Assembly: GCA_030624785.1 (NCBI GenBank)
Contig: JAUXJK010000125.1
Span: 1-6,396 of the forward strand
DNA: 6,396 bases
Direction: 5' to 3'
DNA from: Actinomycetes bacterium
Lineage (GTDB): Bacteria > Actinomycetota > Thermoleophilia > Gaiellales > Gaiellaceae
Within the stretch, counting starts at the first letter, position 1. The number at the start of each line of letters is the position of its first letter. Positions 5,515 to 6,396 of this stretch are shown one piece after another. The translations under genes and the position numbers were made by a program. The notes beneath the pieces were generated by a model. That model did no database searches, was not told where the DNA came from, and was given only the letters and a program-made list of their open reading frames with translations.

Positions 5515-6396
5515 TTCATTCGTTCTGCGAGTCCCGGGTCGGGAGTCGGGTCGTGCTCCTCGCGTACCGTGGCAAGGTTTCGACGCAGCCGCGGCAGCGC
5601 CGAAACTGCAACGAGAGCCGGTGGAATCTCGAGCCAGTAGCTGAAGAATCGGTAGGTGAACGTTGCGAGTAGCGCCGGCGCCAACTCGACGCCCACCGTG
5701 TGCAGGCCAAACGCGAGCGACGCGTCGATCGCGCCGGCGCCGCCCGCCGGTAGCGGGAGGAGCGTGACGACATACGCGGCGGCGTACGCAAGGATCAGTT
5801 GCGGTAGCCCAAGATTGACTCCGAACGCTCGCAATGAAGCCCACAGGCAGACGATCTCTCCGCCCCAGTTGAGGACGGGCCCGACGAGCGCGGCCTTGTG
5901 CGAGCGTGGCGACGCTGCCATGTGCCGCACGAGAATCGTTGAGGCAACCGCATCGCCGAAGAGCCTGGCCGATGTGCGCGGCGTGATGCGATCGGCCGCC
6001 CGACGACCAACGTCGGAGCCGCTCAGCCAGATTCCGAGAGCGACGCAGGGTGGCACGATGATCAGCCACGGCAAGGCCATACCCAGTGGGGCGTCGCTAA
6101 CACCAGTGACGACCAGGATCGCGACCACGAGGGCGCATACTCCGAACACGGCGTAGAGGAGGGTGTTGAGGGTCAGCACACGTCGTACGGCGGAGCGCGT
6201 CGTCGAGCCGGCTTCGCGCAATATCCAGAAGTTGGTTGCGAGACCACCAGCCGCATTGGCGGCGGCAAACGCTCCAAACGCGACAAAGACGCCGTGCGTT
6301 ATGACTCCGAATGGCACCTTCGGGCCGCCGGCAGCCCGCGTCGTCCCCCAGAACACGAGGATGTAGCCGAGATAGGCGAATATCTCACCGACGAGA
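5505..6396 (-). CDS. LPG-synthase TM / UPF0104 family membrane protein (flippase-like), partial
   Basis: The frame stays open to the right edge (13 more codons before the GTG at 6354-6356), so the true start lies outside and about 296 residues are visible. The protein is hydrophobic throughout with roughly six or seven membrane segments. It shows features of the family that includes the membrane domain of MprF and AglD-like proteins: an early AANAAGGLATNFWILR segment (32-47, counting from that GTG) matching the 'N.xPGxxGExxR' region, and PLPAGGAGAIDASLAFGL (201-218) matching the conserved 'PlPGGxGxxD' stretch. A YRFFSYWLEIPPAL helix (235-248) comes near the end. Family members are thought to move or modify lipid-linked molecules; the substrate here is unknown. 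There is no sign of the soluble lysyl-transferase domain of MprF, because the C-terminus after the last helix is only about 30 charged residues. The stop lies within the terminator hairpin of the convergent gene. Confidence 0.85.
   Translation of the reverse strand, partial: LVGEIFAYLGYILVFWGTTRAAGGPKVPFGVITHGVFVAFGAFAAANAAGGLATNFWILREAGSTTRSAVRRVLTLNTLLYAVFGVCALVVAILVVTGVSDAPLGMALPWLIIVPPCVALGIWLSGSDVGRRAADRITPRTSARLFGDAVASTILVRHMAASPRSHKAALVGPVLNWGGEIVCLWASLRAFGVNLGLPQLILAYAAAYVVTLLPLPAGGAGAIDASLAFGLHTVGVELAPALLATFTYRFFSYWLEIPPALVAVSALPRLRRNLATVREEHDPTPDPGLAERMNPA

Noticed and set aside
5656..6156. A 166-codon + strand frame antisense to the flippase-like gene
   Set aside because: The minus strand shows membrane helices and family motifs over the whole stretch; the + strand product is low-complexity without start signals.

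Overview
The window is GC-rich, densely packed bacterial DNA with little intergenic space. GTG starts are common and several starts lack a clear Shine-Dalgarno sequence. Together with a lipoprotein carrying a DUF3179 domain, an AlkA-type glycosylase with an 'AGD' catalytic motif and a DHA2-like exporter, this suggests an actinobacterium. A Thermoleophilia-like lineage is my guess, but no marker gene in the window fixes the taxonomy. I see no RNA gene, insertion sequence, CRISPR array or attachment site.

Left edge: the 3' end of a thermonuclease (SNase-like) gene on the + strand (1-285). It converges, across 13 bases, on a three-gene minus-strand unit read from 4173 down to 299. The unit comprises a DUF3179 lipoprotein (2632-4173), an MFS drug/proton-antiporter-like transporter (1135-2586) and a membrane-anchored protein (299-1138). 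The last protein has three tandem, gap-free 64-residue repeats. The first two genes are 45 bases apart; the last two overlap by four bases (GTGA) with an SD-like AAGGGA in front, so they look translationally coupled. All three products are predicted at or across the cytoplasmic membrane.

Middle: a 62-base divergent intergenic region with an imperfect dyad, then an AlkA-family 3-methyladenine DNA glycosylase (4236-5063, +). Its GTG lies five bases after a TAGGCT hexamer, which fits a leaderless transcript. Downstream is a compact, self-contained unit: a near-consensus promoter (TTGCCA-17-TATACT), a 9-bp leader hairpin, a consensus AAGGAGGT ribosome binding site, a 91-residue charged helical protein (5171-5446) and a strong hairpin terminator.

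Right edge: a minus-strand multi-pass membrane protein of the LPG-synthase transmembrane/UPF0104 (flippase-like) family. It is open at the window edge. Its stop codon lies inside the terminator hairpin of the convergent 91-residue gene.

No known defence or mobile system is visible. The least explained elements are the three-repeat protein coupled to the exporter and the small gene with unusually complete expression signals.
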